Shown here piece after piece: positions 27,332 to 37,561 of a DNA stretch of 64,000 bases (within the stretch, counting starts at the first letter, position 1; each line of letters starts with the position of its first letter). The notes below the pieces were generated by a model, which saw only the letters and a program-made list of their open reading frames with translations, had not been told where the DNA came from and made no database searches. Both the position numbers and the translations under genes were made by a program. This stretch comes from Acidobacteriota bacterium. GTDB lineage: Bacteria; Acidobacteriota; Terriglobia; Acidiferrales; UBA7541. The stretch lies in assembly GCA_013289715.1 (NCBI GenBank), contig JABCZJ010000001.1, positions 343,982 through 407,981 of the forward strand, written 5' to 3'.

Positions 27332-29614
27332 TCAGTGCGGGCTGGGCGCGAAATTGGTGGCGCGTGCAAGCAGGCTGGGCAAATTTCCTTGCGCGACGGC
27401 TGCGGCTTTCGCGCCCATTTTGCTTTCCACCTGGCGGCGAGCGGTTTGTATGGTGGCCAGTTCGGAGCCTGCGGCGCCATTCAGCAAATTTTCCGCGTGC
27501 AGGAACGAAGCGTAAATCAATTCGTCCGGCGCGTTCTGGCTGCGTAAGAATTGTCCGTAATTGAACCAGTCCAGCGCCTCGGCTGACGCGTCGCCGCTTT
27601 TGGAATCGAGCGCGAGACCGCGCTGGTAGGACTGCGCGGCTGCGGCTGCGTCGCCATTTCTGGCTTGCAGATCCGCGCGATGAACGAGCGCCAAGCTTTC
27701 CAGTTTGGCGTCACCGGATTTCTGTGCCCGCGCGATGGCGGTGTCATACTGCGTGAGCGCGGCGGCAGAGTTATTGATTCGCGAGAGGTCATCAGCCAAT
27801 TGAACGGTGGCGCCGAGTAACTGCTGTTGGGTGAAAATCGGTGTATCCACAGCGGATTGTGGATTCGCAGATGCGAATTGCAAAAATAAATTCCAGTGGC
27901 GAGCGGCGGCCGCCGGTTCACCGCGCTGATCGAAAGCTTCCGCGAGATAAAGGTGAGCGTTCGGCTGGTTGGGATTTATCTCCACTGATTTTTGCCAGGA
28001 ATCCATGGCCTCTTCGGGATGGCCCAGGCGCGCGGCGAGCAGACCGTAGTTGGTGAGTGCGTCGGTATCGCGCGGGAATCGCTCCAGCATTTTCTGATAG
28101 TGCGCATAAGCTTCCGCGAAGCGGCCATCTGCGATCAACGCGCGAGCGGCGGCCTGCTGCAGGGTGATGCTGCTGGGGTTGATAGCGACTGCGCGAGCGA
28201 GCGCAGCGACGGCCTGATCGTGCTGGCCACGCTGTGTTTCAGCGCGGGCGATGCGCTCCTCGACGAAGCTATCGTAGGGATTGAGTCGTGCAGCGCGCTG
28301 CAGCGCGGGGAGATTTCCTTCGTCGGTGCGCAGCGCGAAATGGAATTGGTCGAGGCCGCCCCAGAGAAACAGCAGCGTCGCGAGAGAAACTCGGATCCCA
28401 GGAGCGGTTAGAACGCGCATGGTAAAAGCGCGCGCAGAGCTGGAAGGCCGCGAAGACGGGTCGGCTAGGCGAGCTGATGGCTTGCTGCTCTGGTCAACGA
28501 GAAGCGAGGCTACACGGTTGTCGCGGAGTTTCCACAGCTTCGCATCCAGAATGAAGTGGTGAATATTCACGAGCGAAACGAAAATCAGGAAGCTGGTAGT
28601 GAAATCATAATGAAAAAGATAGCTCACGAGCCAGGGACCGGGTATGAATAGCGCGATGCCTCCGGCGAGGAGCGTCGCGAAATACGTCGCGATGTGCCAA
28701 CTTTTCAGCCCTGCGGCGCGGGCTTCGCGGCGCTGGTAGTAACTGGTGATCCATATATACTGCGCGGAATGCAGCACGGCGAGAATTCCGCTGCTGTAGC
28801 GCGTTTGCGGCACCTGCGAAACTGAATTCAATTCGAGCAGCGTGGGCAGCACGAACCAGAGGAATTGAGTAAAGGCGAGAGTGAGCGGCGCCGCCAATGC
28901 ACGCGCGCCCATGGCGCGAATCAAGCGCCGAAATCCGAGGAACGTGAATACCACGAAGGCAACACCGAAGGCCAAACGCAAGGGAAACGTGAATTTCGGC
29001 GGCAGGCCCGCCGAGAGAATCAGCGGATCGGTGGAGCCCCCAGTTTCAAAGCTCGCGAGCAGCATCAGATAAGAAGCCACAAACGCCCCGCGCAACCAGC
29101 GCCTTTCGCCGGCGGTGATTTCCGCGCCGCTGCGCCGCGCGAACATCATCAACAGGCCGTAGTTCTGCCCGGAGTAGTGCCAGGGGCTCCAGCAGATGTA
29201 GAGCGTAAAGAGCCACGGGAAAAATCGCGGCGAGGTGTGCATCACGATGCCGGTGAGTACCAGCAGCAGAGTGACGTGCAGCGTGACGAATTTGTATTTC
29301 TCGAAATCCGCGCGCGTGTGATAAGCGCGGTAAATCGTGGCCATAAAGTGCGGGTAGTTGAACACGATGGCCAGCAGATAAAATGTCATGGCCCAGGCGT
29401 GGCTGTGCGCAGGGGTCATCAACAGCGCAATCGCAAGCAACGGAGCGGACCACGCGCCGCAGCCCACCAGCAGGTCGAGCCAGGGACGGTAAATCCATGG
29501 GCTCGAGGCTGTGGCGGCGGGCGCGGTCGGCGCGGATTGCGGAGCGGCGATCGGTTCTGCGGCGACGGTCAAGCTTGGACCTCGAGTTCGTTCAACCTGT
29601 GCATGGATTGACAC
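27332..29614 (-). CDS. Multi-pass membrane protein with C-terminal tetratricopeptide repeats
   Basis: 760 residues from a GTG at 29614. Residues 40-445 contain roughly ten hydrophobic helices with His/Trp-rich loops (NYPHFMATIYRAYH, CWSPWHYSGQNYGL, NIHHFILDAKLWKLRD). The repeated His pattern in membrane segments resembles membrane-bound metal or lipid enzymes, but I do not recognise the family. After a Ser-rich linker, residues 450-740 are TPR repeats (NPYDSFVEERIARAETQRGQ, INPSSITLQQAAARAL, FPRDTDALTNYGLLAARLG). TPRs likely face the periplasm or cytoplasm as a docking platform. It precedes ubiE by 49 bases, so it may be co-transcribed with a quinone gene. Confidence 0.75.
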   Translation of the reverse strand: MSIHAQVERTRGPSLTVAAEPIAAPQSAPTAPAATASSPWIYRPWLDLLVGCGAWSAPLLAIALLMTPAHSHAWAMTFYLLAIVFNYPHFMATIYRAYHTRADFEKYKFVTLHVTLLLVLTGIVMHTSPRFFPWLFTLYICWSPWHYSGQNYGLLMMFARRSGAEITAGERRWLRGAFVASYLMLLASFETGGSTDPLILSAGLPPKFTFPLRLAFGVAFVVFTFLGFRRLIRAMGARALAAPLTLAFTQFLWFVLPTLLELNSVSQVPQTRYSSGILAVLHSAQYIWITSYYQRREARAAGLKSWHIATYFATLLAGGIALFIPGPWLVSYLFHYDFTTSFLIFVSLVNIHHFILDAKLWKLRDNRVASLLVDQSSKPSARLADPSSRPSSSARAFTMRVLTAPGIRVSLATLLFLWGGLDQFHFALRTDEGNLPALQRAARLNPYDSFVEERIARAETQRGQHDQAVAALARAVAINPSSITLQQAAARALIADGRFAEAYAHYQKMLERFPRDTDALTNYGLLAARLGHPEEAMDSWQKSVEINPNQPNAHLYLAEAFDQRGEPAAAARHWNLFLQFASANPQSAVDTPIFTQQQLLGATVQLADDLSRINNSAAALTQYDTAIARAQKSGDAKLESLALVHRADLQARNGDAAAAAQSYQRGLALDSKSGDASAEALDWFNYGQFLRSQNAPDELIYASFLHAENLLNGAAGSELATIQTARRQVESKMGAKAAAVAQGNLPSLLARATNFAPSPH

Positions 29615-29988
29615 GCAGGATTTCTGCGAGCTGCGTAAGGGCCCAGTCTACTGCGATTACAGAGCCGTGTTACGGCGGCGTCACGTCGTTATGTTGAAAG
29701 CGTAACTTCCGAGAAACGGCACCGTGGGTTCATGTCGGTCGGAGCGGTTTGCCAGTCGCTAAGATTCTGGTTATGCGCGGGCGGCGAAATGTGGCTTAAT
29801 AAACGCGGAGATTTCCCGGGTGCAAGGCGTGTGAAGGAACGCGCTTGCGACCTCGGCGCGCGCCATCCGTTTAGCTTCGACAATACATGGCGGTCCCGCT
29901 GACGGGACCACCACTACTAAAATTTTTCGGCCGAGTTTGCCACTCAATGCAGGCCGCGCGAATCATATCGTAAGAGAGGAGTACGAAC
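29615..29988. other. 374-base divergent gap with one hairpin
   Basis: Lies between the TPR membrane protein (minus) and gnd (plus). It holds the palindrome at 29892-29909; no gene is supported. AGAGAGGAG at about 29974-29984 is the ribosome binding site of gnd. Confidence 0.4.
29892..29909. repeat. Palindromic hairpin GGTCCCG-CTGA-CGGGACC
   Basis: A perfect 7-base stem with a four-base loop, followed by an AT-rich AAAATTTTT. It resembles the other short palindromes in this window in loop size and position between genes, but could also be a terminator or leader hairpin for gnd. Confidence 0.45.
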
Positions 29989-31002
29989 ATGCAATTGGGA
30001 ATGATTGGACTGGGAAGGATGGGAGCCAACATGGTCCGGCGGCTGATGAAGGCCGGGCACGAATGCGTGGTGTTCGACATGTCGCCGGCGAGCGTGCAGG
30101 CGCTGGCGAACGAAGGCGCGAAGGGCGGCAGTTCGCTGGAAGATTTCATCGCCAAGCTGAAACAGCCGCGCGCGATCTGGCTGATGGTTCCGGCGGCAGT
30201 GGTCGATGACACGCTCGCGCAACTCACACCCAAGCTGCAGAAGGACGACATTCTTATTGATGGCGGCAATTCCTATTACATCGACGACATCCGCCGCAGC
30301 AAGGAACTGGCGCCGAAGGGAATTCATTATGTGGATGTGGGCACCAGCGGCGGCGTATGGGGCCTGGAGCGCGGCTATTGCATGATGATCGGTGGGGAAC
30401 AAGCGACCGTGCAACGGCTGGACCCGATCTTCAAGTCGCTGGCGCCCGGACGCGGCGATATCGCGCGCACACCGGGGCGCGAGAAAGTCGCAGGCACCGC
30501 TGAAGAAGGCTACTTGCACTGTGGACCGTCCGGCGCGGGACACTTCGTAAAGATGGTGCACAACGGAATCGAATACGGCGTGATGGCCGCTTACGCCGAG
30601 GGCTTGAACATTCTGCATCACGCGAACGTGGGGAAGGTAAAACAGACGCAGGATGCGGAGACTACTCCGCTGCGTTCGCCGGAACATTATATGTATGACA
30701 TTAATCTGCCGGATGTGACGGAGGTGTGGCGCAGGGGCAGTGTGATCGCGTCGTGGCTGCTGGACCTGACGGCGATTGCGCTGATCAAGTCACCTACGCT
30801 CGAGGATTTTTCCGGACGTGTATCGGATTCCGGCGAAGGGCGCTGGACGATTCAGGCGGCGATCGAGGAGGGCACTCCGGCGCCGGTGCTTACCAGCGCG
30901 TTGTTCGAGCGGTTTACGTCACGCGGCGAGTCGGATTTTGCGAACAAGCTGCTTTCCGCGATGCGCTTTGAATTTGGCGGGCATCACGAAAAGAAATCAT
31001 AA
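29989..31002 (+). CDS. gnd: 6-phosphogluconate dehydrogenase, decarboxylating (short GndA/YqeC type)
   Basis: 337 residues, the short single-domain-extended form (about 300-335) rather than the 470-residue E. coli type. It oxidises 6-phosphogluconate to ribulose 5-phosphate with CO2 release. The Rossmann motif GLGRMGANM is at residues 5-13, the cofactor-side segment VFDMSPASV at 26-34 lacks the NADP-type Arg pair and suggests NAD preference, [10 protein letters not shown] and [16 protein letters not shown] form the substrate site, and [19 protein letters not shown] carries the catalytic Lys. It is followed after 9 bases by zwf, so both enzymes of the oxidative pentose phosphate branch are co-transcribed; the lactonase gene is not here. 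Confidence 0.92.
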   Translation: MQLGMIGLGRMGANMVRRLMKAGHECVVFDMSPASVQALANEGAKGGSSLEDFIAKLKQPRAIWLMVPAAVVDDTLAQLTPKLQKDDILIDGGNSYYIDDIRRSKELAPKGIHYVDVGTSGGVWGLERGYCMMIGGEQATVQRLDPIFKSLAPGRGDIARTPGREKVAGTAEEGYLHCGPSGAGHFVKMVHNGIEYGVMAAYAEGLNILHHANVGKVKQTQDAETTPLRSPEHYMYDINLPDVTEVWRRGSVIASWLLDLTAIALIKSPTLEDFSGRVSDSGEGRWTIQAAIEEGTPAPVLTSALFERFTSRGESDFANKLLSAMRFEFGGHHEKKS

Positions 31003-31011
31003 GGACGAGCG

Positions 31012-32442
31012 ATGGCTGACACAACCACTGCAAATCTGGACGTGAAGAGCACGATTGCCGGCGCTAAAGTGGCTTCGGACGCGTTAGTTTTCTTCGGCGC
31101 GACCGGAGATCTGGCGCACAAGAAAATCTTTCCGGCACTGCAGGCCATGGTGAAGCGCGGAAACCTGAATGTGCCGGTGATCGGCGTGGCTAAGGCTGGG
31201 TGGAACATCGAACAGCTCCGCGAACGCGCGCGCGACGGCATTGCGACGTTCGGCGGCGGTGTGGATGAAGCAGCGTTCGCCAAACTGGTGCAACTGCTGA
31301 AATATATTGACGGTGATTATCAGGACCCGAAAACCTTCGAGCAGTTGCGCACGGCGCTCGATGGCGCCAAGCACCCCACGCACTACTTGGCGATCCCTCC
31401 TAGCCTGTTCGCCACCGTTGTGGAGGCCCTCGGAAAATCGGGCTGCGGCGAAAACGCGCGCGTGATCATCGAAAAACCGTTTGGACACGACCTGGAATCC
31501 GCGCAGCGACTGAACGCGATTCTGCAATCCGTGTTCCCGGAGTCCGGAATCTTCCGCATTGATCATTATCTGGGCAAGGAAGCGGTGGAAAATTTGCTGT
31601 TGTTCCGGTTCGCCAACGCGTTTCTGGAACCGATCTGGAATCGCAACTACATTCACAGCGTGGAAATCACTATGGCGGAATCTTTCGGCGTGCAGGGGCG
31701 GGGAAAGTTCTACGATGAGACGGGCGCCATCCGCGACGTAATTCAAAATCACCTGCTGCAAGTGGTGGGCTTTCTAGCCATGGAACCACCGACCAGCATG
31801 TATCCGGAATCGCTGCGCGACGAACAAGTGAAAATTTTCCGCATGATTCCGCCGATCAATCCGACCGACCTGATTCGGGGCCAATTCGCGGGATATCACA
31901 AGGAGCCCGGCGTGGCTCCCAATTCGGAAGTGGAAACCTACGCGGCGCTTTCCCTGGAAGTTGATTCCTGGCGGTGGGCGGGCGTGCCGTTCCTGATTCG
32001 CGCCGGTAAATGCCTGTCCGTGACGGCGACAGAAGTGTTCGTGAAATTGCGCCAGCCGCCGCTGACGAAATTGCCGCCGGGATCGAATTATTTTCGTTTC
32101 CGTCTCGGACCTGATTTGTCGTTGAGCCTCGGCGCGCGAGTGAAACGTCCCGGGCCGCGGTTGCAAACGATGGAGACCGAGCTTTCGGCCGTTTCTTCAT
32201 CGGAAACGGGCGAGATGGAAGCGTACGAGCGACTGCTCACCGACGCGATGAAGGGCGATTCGCTGCTGTTTGTGCGGCAGGATGCGGTGGAAGCGGCGTG
32301 GGCGATTGTGGAACCGATTCTGGGCGACATTGTTCCGATACAACCCTATCAGCCTGGAACCTGGGGGCCGGTTGAGGCAAATCATTTGGCGGCTGCAATC
32401 GGTGGATGGCACAATCCGGAAGGTAAGGCAACCGATAGCTAG
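31012..32442 (+). CDS. zwf: Glucose-6-phosphate 1-dehydrogenase
   Basis: 476 residues, normal length. It oxidises glucose 6-phosphate to 6-phosphogluconolactone with [20 protein letters not shown] (about 28-43) is the dinucleotide motif Gxx[12 protein letters not shown] (about 153-160) has the conserved Lys, and [15 protein letters not shown] (about 182-196) is the signature with the catalytic His. It starts 9 bases after gnd. The slightly odd N-terminus (20 residues before the Rossmann fold) is within family range. Confidence 0.95.
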   Translation: MADTTTANLDVKSTIAGAKVASDALVFFGATGDLAHKKIFPALQAMVKRGNLNVPVIGVAKAGWNIEQLRERARDGIATFGGGVDEAAFAKLVQLLKYIDGDYQDPKTFEQLRTALDGAKHPTHYLAIPPSLFATVVEALGKSGCGENARVIIEKPFGHDLESAQRLNAILQSVFPESGIFRIDHYLGKEAVENLLLFRFANAFLEPIWNRNYIHSVEITMAESFGVQGRGKFYDETGAIRDVIQNHLLQVVGFLAMEPPTSMYPESLRDEQVKIFRMIPPINPTDLIRGQFAGYHKEPGVAPNSEVETYAALSLEVDSWRWAGVPFLIRAGKCLSVTATEVFVKLRQPPLTKLPPGSNYFRFRLGPDLSLSLGARVKRPGPRLQTMETELSAVSSSETGEMEAYERLLTDAMKGDSLLFVRQDAVEAAWAIVEPILGDIVPIQPYQPGTWGPVEANHLAAAIGGWHNPEGKATDS

Positions 32443-32497
32443 GCTAGACGCACGCCGGCAATCGCGCGAAGATTTTTCCCAAATTCCGACAGAACGA

Positions 32498-33910
32498 TCA
32501 CGCAGGATTTTTTTCGGCGTGCGATTTTCCCCAGGCGAATGCAATCACTCCGATCCCGAGCAACAGCGCCGTAAGTCCCACAATTTTCACTACGGCCAGC
32601 ACCTTGTGCGGCTCGTCATCCGCAGGGATCGCCGAGAACGCGATGGTGACAAGCGTTGTCGTAAATCCCAGCACGCCGAGCGCGAAGGCCGCGGGCTGCC
32701 CGCCGGGAATGCGCATCACCTCGGGGCCGGCCGGCTCGCGCTGCAAACGAAGCAACGACGCAAAGACGAAAAGATACGGGATGAAGTAAGTGATGATGCC
32801 CATGCTCACGAGAACTTCGTAGGCGCCGTAAACGCTAGTTCCCGCCTGGCCCAAGACGATAAAAATCACGCCGCAGGCCGCTTGCACCAGCAGCGCCACG
32901 TGCGGCGTTCCCCATTTCGGATGGACGCGTGCGAACGCAGACGGCAAATAGCGATCGAGCCCGGCTACGAAGGGCAGTCGCGCCGAAACCGCCAGCCACG
33001 CACCAAGCGCGCCCAGATTGCTGATCGTGATCAGTAGCGCCGCGACCGGACCGATTCCGGAGAAACCGACGCGTTCTGCAGACTGCGAAATCGCCTGCAT
33101 GATGCCTTGCAGTCCGCTGATCTGGTTGGCCGGCAGAGCGATCAGCACGGCGACAGTGCCAAGAATGTAGCCGCTGGTGACGAACGCGCCGCCCGCGAGC
33201 AGGCCGCGCGGAAGATTTCTGCGCGCGTCTTTTACTTCGTCGCCGAGAAAAGATGCCGATTCCGAACCGCCGAGCGCGAACACAATCGTCGCCATGAACA
33301 GCACGTCGCGGAAATGCATGTGCGGAGTCATGCTGGCGGCGGTGAATTTTGTGGCGGAGCCGAAGCGGTGCCAGGCCGTGGCGGCGATGGCGAAAAGTAT
33401 TGCTATCGGCAGCCAGGTGCCGATGGCGCCGAGATTGTGCAGCCATTTGCCGACGGAAAGTCCGATGACATTCAGAAACGTTCCGAGAGCCAGACCGAGC
33501 AGTGCAAACAACAGGAAATAGGTCTTGTTGCTGGACAAGGCTTGCCAGCTTGCTGGTCCTATATATAGAGCGTTGCCGGCGGCAAAATAAAGGACGGCGG
33601 GATAATAAGGAAGATTGCTGGCCCAGTAGGTCCAGCCGGTCATGAAGCCGGGAAATTCTCCGAAGGCGCGCTTGGTCCAGATATACATGCCGCCTTCCTG
33701 CGGGTAGCGCGAGGAAAGCTCCATCACGGAAAGCGCGAGGGGAAGGTAAAACGCGCACCAGGCAATCAGCCAGATGACCACGGCGCTGGCGCCGACGGTT
33801 GCCGCCGTCGCGATCCAGCGCAGGCTGATGCCGGTGACGATGTAGAACAGCACCAGATCGCGAAAGCCCATGGCGCGGTGCGGGCGACTGGAGCCGGGCG
33901 TGTCACTCAT
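32498..33910 (-). CDS. APC-family amino acid permease (GadC/YhhX-like)
   Basis: 470 residues with about 12 membrane helices. Typical APC features are FYIVTGISLRWIATAATVGAS in helix 1, SSRYPQEGGMYIWTKRAFGE after helix 2 and FALGGSESASFLGDEVKDARRNLPRG around helix 6. It probably exchanges or imports an amino acid or amine at the inner membrane. On the same strand downstream of a betaine-homocysteine methyltransferase homologue (110-base gap), so it may import a methylated amine or amino acid for that module; classic betaine carriers are BCCT or ABC types, so this is only inference. Confidence 0.83.
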   Translation of the reverse strand: MSDTPGSSRPHRAMGFRDLVLFYIVTGISLRWIATAATVGASAVVIWLIAWCAFYLPLALSVMELSSRYPQEGGMYIWTKRAFGEFPGFMTGWTYWASNLPYYPAVLYFAAGNALYIGPASWQALSSNKTYFLLFALLGLALGTFLNVIGLSVGKWLHNLGAIGTWLPIAILFAIAATAWHRFGSATKFTAASMTPHMHFRDVLFMATIVFALGGSESASFLGDEVKDARRNLPRGLLAGGAFVTSGYILGTVAVLIALPANQISGLQGIMQAISQSAERVGFSGIGPVAALLITISNLGALGAWLAVSARLPFVAGLDRYLPSAFARVHPKWGTPHVALLVQAACGVIFIVLGQAGTSVYGAYEVLVSMGIITYFIPYLFVFASLLRLQREPAGPEVMRIPGGQPAAFALGVLGFTTTLVTIAFSAIPADDEPHKVLAVVKIVGLTALLLGIGVIAFAWGKSHAEKNPA

Positions 33911-34020
33911 GGGCGAAAATCTCCGCGTAGCGCGAGTATGAGGCGGACATCATGCGCTGACCTTGCGTCAAAAAGCGAGCGCGATTCGCGACGCGCCGTT
34001 GCAGTGTCGTTTGCGAATTC

Positions 34021-35028
34021 CTACGATCCCGCCTTGGCTTTCTGATCGTGTCCGTAATATTCGTAGGCGGACATCGGTTTCTCGCCGCCTTTCTTCCAGA
34101 CGCGATCGTCTGCCGGAAGTTTTCCCAGCGCCCGCGCCATTTCGCGAATGTGCGTCGCGACCGCGCCGCAGCATGCGCCGATATAGTTCACGCCGAGCTC
34201 ACGCGCTTTCACGGCGTATTCGGCCATCTCACGACGAGTGAGCTGATACGGCTCGAGCTGGTCCGGAAACGCCGGCAAGCTGGTGAAATCACGATGCGTG
34301 TGCGTGGTGCGATAGGCGACAGGCTGGCAGCCGATGTAGCCTGGCACGGCTTTACGCATTTCGGCCATGAGCGGCAGCGTGTGCTCGGGGCTACGCAAGC
34401 AATTGATGCCGACGACGTCCGCGCCAGCATCTCCGAGCGCGCGGGCGACATCCGCAGCAGTCTTGCCATCTGTGGTGATGTCCTCATTTTCGAAGCAGAC
34501 GGTGACCATCACCGGCAGCTTGGTTTTTTTCGCTCGCTCGACGGCGAGCAGCGCTTCGCCGAGAAATGAAAATGTTTCGCCGATGATGAAGTCCACACCT
34601 TCGGCGACTTGCACGTCGAGCTGTTCGTCGAAAGTTTTGCGCACGCGGTCAGCGGCGGATTTGTCGCTGGGCTTGTACATCCATGTGAGGCTCAGATTCC
34701 CGGCCACGAGGCAGCGATCGCCCGCGGCCTGCCTGGCGATGCGCACGGCGGCGCGATTTAGCTCTTCGACGCGCTCGCCCATGCCGACGGTCGCGAGTTT
34801 GTCGCGGCTCGCGTAGAACGTGAGCGCTTGCAGGACTTCGGCGCCGGCGTCGCGAAATTCGCGGTGCAGCTCGAGCAGGGATTCCGGATTGTTCAGGGCG
34901 ACTTCGGGCGTGAACGGGCCTGCCCGCACGCGCCCGCGTTTTTCCAGTTCGAGCAGGTAGCCGCCATCGCCGAGCACTACGCCTTCGGATAATTTTTCGA
35001 GGATTCCTTTCTTATTGGGAGTCGCCAT
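34021..35028 (-). CDS. Betaine-homocysteine S-methyltransferase family protein
   Basis: 335 residues from ATG 35028, which has AAGGAG just upstream; an earlier in-frame start lacks one. The sequence follows animal BHMT closely: GDGGYLLELEKRGRVRAGPF near the start, LQALTFYASRDKL, then GINCLRSPEH, QPVAYRTTHTHRDFTSLP, LEPYQLTRREMAEYA and GVNYIGACCG. The Cys in GINC and the pair in GACCG are the three zinc ligands that hold homocysteine. The enzyme moves a methyl group from glycine betaine (or a thetin) to homocysteine, giving methionine and dimethylglycine. It lacks the C-terminal oligomerisation arm of mammalian BHMT. It is followed by an APC permease and preceded by a flavoprotein gene (71-base gap) on the same strand. 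Confidence 0.85.
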   Translation of the reverse strand: MATPNKKGILEKLSEGVVLGDGGYLLELEKRGRVRAGPFTPEVALNNPESLLELHREFRDAGAEVLQALTFYASRDKLATVGMGERVEELNRAAVRIARQAAGDRCLVAGNLSLTWMYKPSDKSAADRVRKTFDEQLDVQVAEGVDFIIGETFSFLGEALLAVERAKKTKLPVMVTVCFENEDITTDGKTAADVARALGDAGADVVGINCLRSPEHTLPLMAEMRKAVPGYIGCQPVAYRTTHTHRDFTSLPAFPDQLEPYQLTRREMAEYAVKARELGVNYIGACCGAVATHIREMARALGKLPADDRVWKKGGEKPMSAYEYYGHDQKAKAGS

Positions 35029-35099
35029 TGTTGCTCCTTGGAGCTGCGTCGTTGTGCGGCTCCTCTGCAAATCGAAAATTACCACGGCGCATCACTGCG

Positions 35100-36725
35100 T
35101 CACGCATGCGCCACTTTCGCTTTGCCGCGCTTGCTGTCGCGCAGGACTTGATGCGCTGCGTTATATCCCGGGGCGCCGGTGACGCCTCCGCCCGGATGCG
35201 CGCCTGCACCGCAAAGATAGAGTCCGGCGATGGGCGTGCGGTATTGCGCCCATCCCGCAACCGGGCGCATGAAAAAAAGCTGCTCCAGTGACAGGTCGCC
35301 GTGGAAGATATTGCCCTCCGTGAGCCCGTAGGTGCGCTCCAGATCGAGCGGAGTGAGCACTTGCCGCGCAATGATGGAATTCGGCAGGTTGGGCGCGTAC
35401 TGCGCGATTTTTCGTACGACGCGATCGCCGAGCAGTTCACGATTTTCGTCCCAGATGCCGTGGCGCAACTTGTAAGGGACGTACTGAATAAACGTGGTCA
35501 TGATGTGCTTGCCCGGCGGCGCGAGCGTGGAATCTACGTTGGACGCGACCACGCAATCCACCCACAGCTCTTCGGGAATTTCGCCGAATTTGGCGATGTC
35601 GTAGCAGCGCTCGGCGAATTCCAGGGAAGGCAGCAGCGTGAAAAGCGAACGCTGCGATGCGGGCCATTCCCGAGGCATGCCGGTCAAGCGAGGTTCTTCG
35701 CTCAGCACGAAATTTACTTTCGCGCAGGGGCCGGCCATCTTGATGCCGGCTATCGCGTGACGAAAATCGCCGGGCAGTTCGCGTGCTTCCACCAGACCGA
35801 GAAACGTGCGTTTGGGATCCGCGTTCGAGAGCACAAAGCGCGCGGAAATTTCCGTGCCGTCCTCGAGGACGACGCCGCGCGCGCGGCTGTCGCGCACGTC
35901 CACCTTCGCAACGGGCGCGGAGGTAAGAATTTCGGCACCCGCTTTGCGGCACGCGGAAGCGAGGGCTTGAGTGATGGCGCCCATGCCGCCAATTACGTGA
36001 CCGCAGAAGCCTTGGATTTCCCCATCGCCGCCGCTTAGCAGATGGAACAGCAATCCAAGCGCGGAGCCAGCGTCGTAGGGGCCGCCATGCTTCCCGTAAA
36101 CATTGTTTGCCAGGAACATGGTCTTCATTTTTTCGGATTCGTAACGGCGATCGAGAAAGTCGCCGAGGCTTCCGGTCAGGAACGAGACGAGTTGCGCGGC
36201 TTCTTCGCCCTTCATGCCGCGCAATCTTTTGCTAACGCGCAGGAGTTCTAGCCAGCCAGCAGCGCCGCGCCGCCCGGGATCGGGCGGCGGCTCCAGAAAA
36301 AACGGCTGCAGATAACGCGCCAGCTTTTTCAGCTGATCATCCACGCGCACAAAAGTGTCCGCATCGCGCGGCGAGAGTTTCCGGAATTCAGCAATGGCGC
36401 GGTCGCGGTCTGCCCACCATGGCACGACCTGGCCATCCGGAAACGGAACCAGCAAGCCGGGATCGCATGGCACCATCTTTAATCCATGCGCGCGGAGATC
36501 CAGATCGTGAATTATTGTGGGCCGCAACATGCTAGCGATGTACGAAGTGGTGGATGCGCGGCAGCCCGGCGCGATTTCTTCGGTGACGCAGCAGCCGCCC
36601 ACAATTTCGCGGCGCTCCAAAACGAGCGTGGAAAATCCCGCGCGCGAAAGATAGGCCGCGGCCGTCAGGCCGTTATGGCCTGCGCCGATGACGATCGCAT
36701 CATAGGACTTGCGTTGCGGAGGCAT
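35100..36725 (-). CDS. FAD-dependent oxidoreductase, CrtI/PYROXD2-like
   Basis: 541 residues. FAD-binding motif VIGAGHNGLTAAAYLSRAG (about 12-30) followed by VLERREIVGGCCVTEE, and C-terminal GLYLCGAGAHPGGGVTGAPG, which is the second FAD contact as in phytoene desaturases and PYROXD2 proteins. These enzymes oxidise or isomerise C-C bonds, yet many bacterial members have no carotenoid context and no known substrate; no crtB or crtE is present here. It is divergent from a TetR regulator over 72 bases containing a palindrome, and upstream of the BHMT homologue on the same strand. A role in amine oxidation would be speculation. Confidence 0.83.
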   Translation of the reverse strand: MPPQRKSYDAIVIGAGHNGLTAAAYLSRAGFSTLVLERREIVGGCCVTEEIAPGCRASTTSYIASMLRPTIIHDLDLRAHGLKMVPCDPGLLVPFPDGQVVPWWADRDRAIAEFRKLSPRDADTFVRVDDQLKKLARYLQPFFLEPPPDPGRRGAAGWLELLRVSKRLRGMKGEEAAQLVSFLTGSLGDFLDRRYESEKMKTMFLANNVYGKHGGPYDAGSALGLLFHLLSGGDGEIQGFCGHVIGGMGAITQALASACRKAGAEILTSAPVAKVDVRDSRARGVVLEDGTEISARFVLSNADPKRTFLGLVEARELPGDFRHAIAGIKMAGPCAKVNFVLSEEPRLTGMPREWPASQRSLFTLLPSLEFAERCYDIAKFGEIPEELWVDCVVASNVDSTLAPPGKHIMTTFIQYVPYKLRHGIWDENRELLGDRVVRKIAQYAPNLPNSIIARQVLTPLDLERTYGLTEGNIFHGDLSLEQLFFMRPVAGWAQYRTPIAGLYLCGAGAHPGGGVTGAPGYNAAHQVLRDSKRGKAKVAHA

Positions 36726-36747
36726 CTGGGATTAGTATGACCGCCAG

Positions 36748-36767
36748 TCACGACATTAGAGACGTGA
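36748..36767. promoter_or_regulatory. Candidate TetR operator: TCACG-N10-CGTGA
   Basis: A perfect inverted repeat of 5 bases with a 10-base spacer in the 72-base gap between the divergent flavoprotein and TetR genes. Position and symmetry suit autoregulation by the TetR protein; the half sites are short. Confidence 0.35.
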
Positions 36768-36797
36768 ATTAGATAGCATAACTGGAGAAATAATCCA

Positions 36798-37505
36798 ATG
36801 ACGGCGTCCGGCCATGACCTGCGGTCACACCAGCGCATGAAGACTCCGCGCAGCGTACTGAATCCGGATGTGCGCACGCCTAATCCCGGCCCGCGCCTGG
36901 AAGCAAAGCGCGCGCGCATTGTGGACGCGGCTTTGCGCCATTTTGCCGAGCATGGTTACCACGCGGCGCGAATCGAGGATCTTTCCGCGCAGCTGGGAGT
37001 CGCCAAGGGTTCGATTTTTCAATATTTCGGCAGCAAGGGCGGATTATTTCTGGAAGCCTACAAGAAAGCGGTGCGTTCTTTTCCGGCGTACCTGGATTGT
37101 CCGTCGCAAATCCGTGAAAAGGGCTTTTTCGAAATTTTGCGCTACTGGCTGCTGCGCACCGAACGACTGGTGCGCGAAGACTGGATTCCCTATCGCGTGG
37201 CGCTGCTGGGAAATTACGGGGTGGATCTGGCGCTGAAGCGGGAGATCAACCGATTTCTGCTGGCGGAGGATCCGTACGGCAGCACGGCGTTTGTGCGGCT
37301 GGGAATCGCGCGCGGTGAGGTGCGTTCGGACATTGACGCGCCGCTGATTGTTTCAATTCTGGACTGGACCATGGAGCGTTTTCAGGATGCGCTCCTGACC
37401 GAAGAGCTCGATCCCGGACTATTTCCGCACCCTGCCGATCCGGCGAAGAATCAGGCGCGAATTAATCAATTCTTGCTGGTGCTGCGCGGCGCGATCGGCA
37501 TCTGA
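36798..37505 (+). CDS. TetR-family transcriptional regulator
   Basis: 235 residues. The N-terminal helix-turn-helix is IVDAALRHFAEHGYHAARIE, then LGVAKGSIFQYFGSKGGLF, the TetR signature, at about residues 41-80. The start could be 36798 or the ATG at 36837; the extra residues have no conserved features. The ligand domain is not recognisable. It is divergent from the CrtI-like flavoprotein and 56 bases upstream of the Rieske oxygenase, so it probably controls both arms. Confidence 0.9.
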   Translation: MTASGHDLRSHQRMKTPRSVLNPDVRTPNPGPRLEAKRARIVDAALRHFAEHGYHAARIEDLSAQLGVAKGSIFQYFGSKGGLFLEAYKKAVRSFPAYLDCPSQIREKGFFEILRYWLLRTERLVREDWIPYRVALLGNYGVDLALKREINRFLLAEDPYGSTAFVRLGIARGEVRSDIDAPLIVSILDWTMERFQDALLTEELDPGLFPHPADPAKNQARINQFLLVLRGAIGI

Positions 37506-37561
37506 ACGCGGGTCGCGCCGTTTCCCGCACAAGATCCACAACTCCTTGAGGAGAGAATTGC

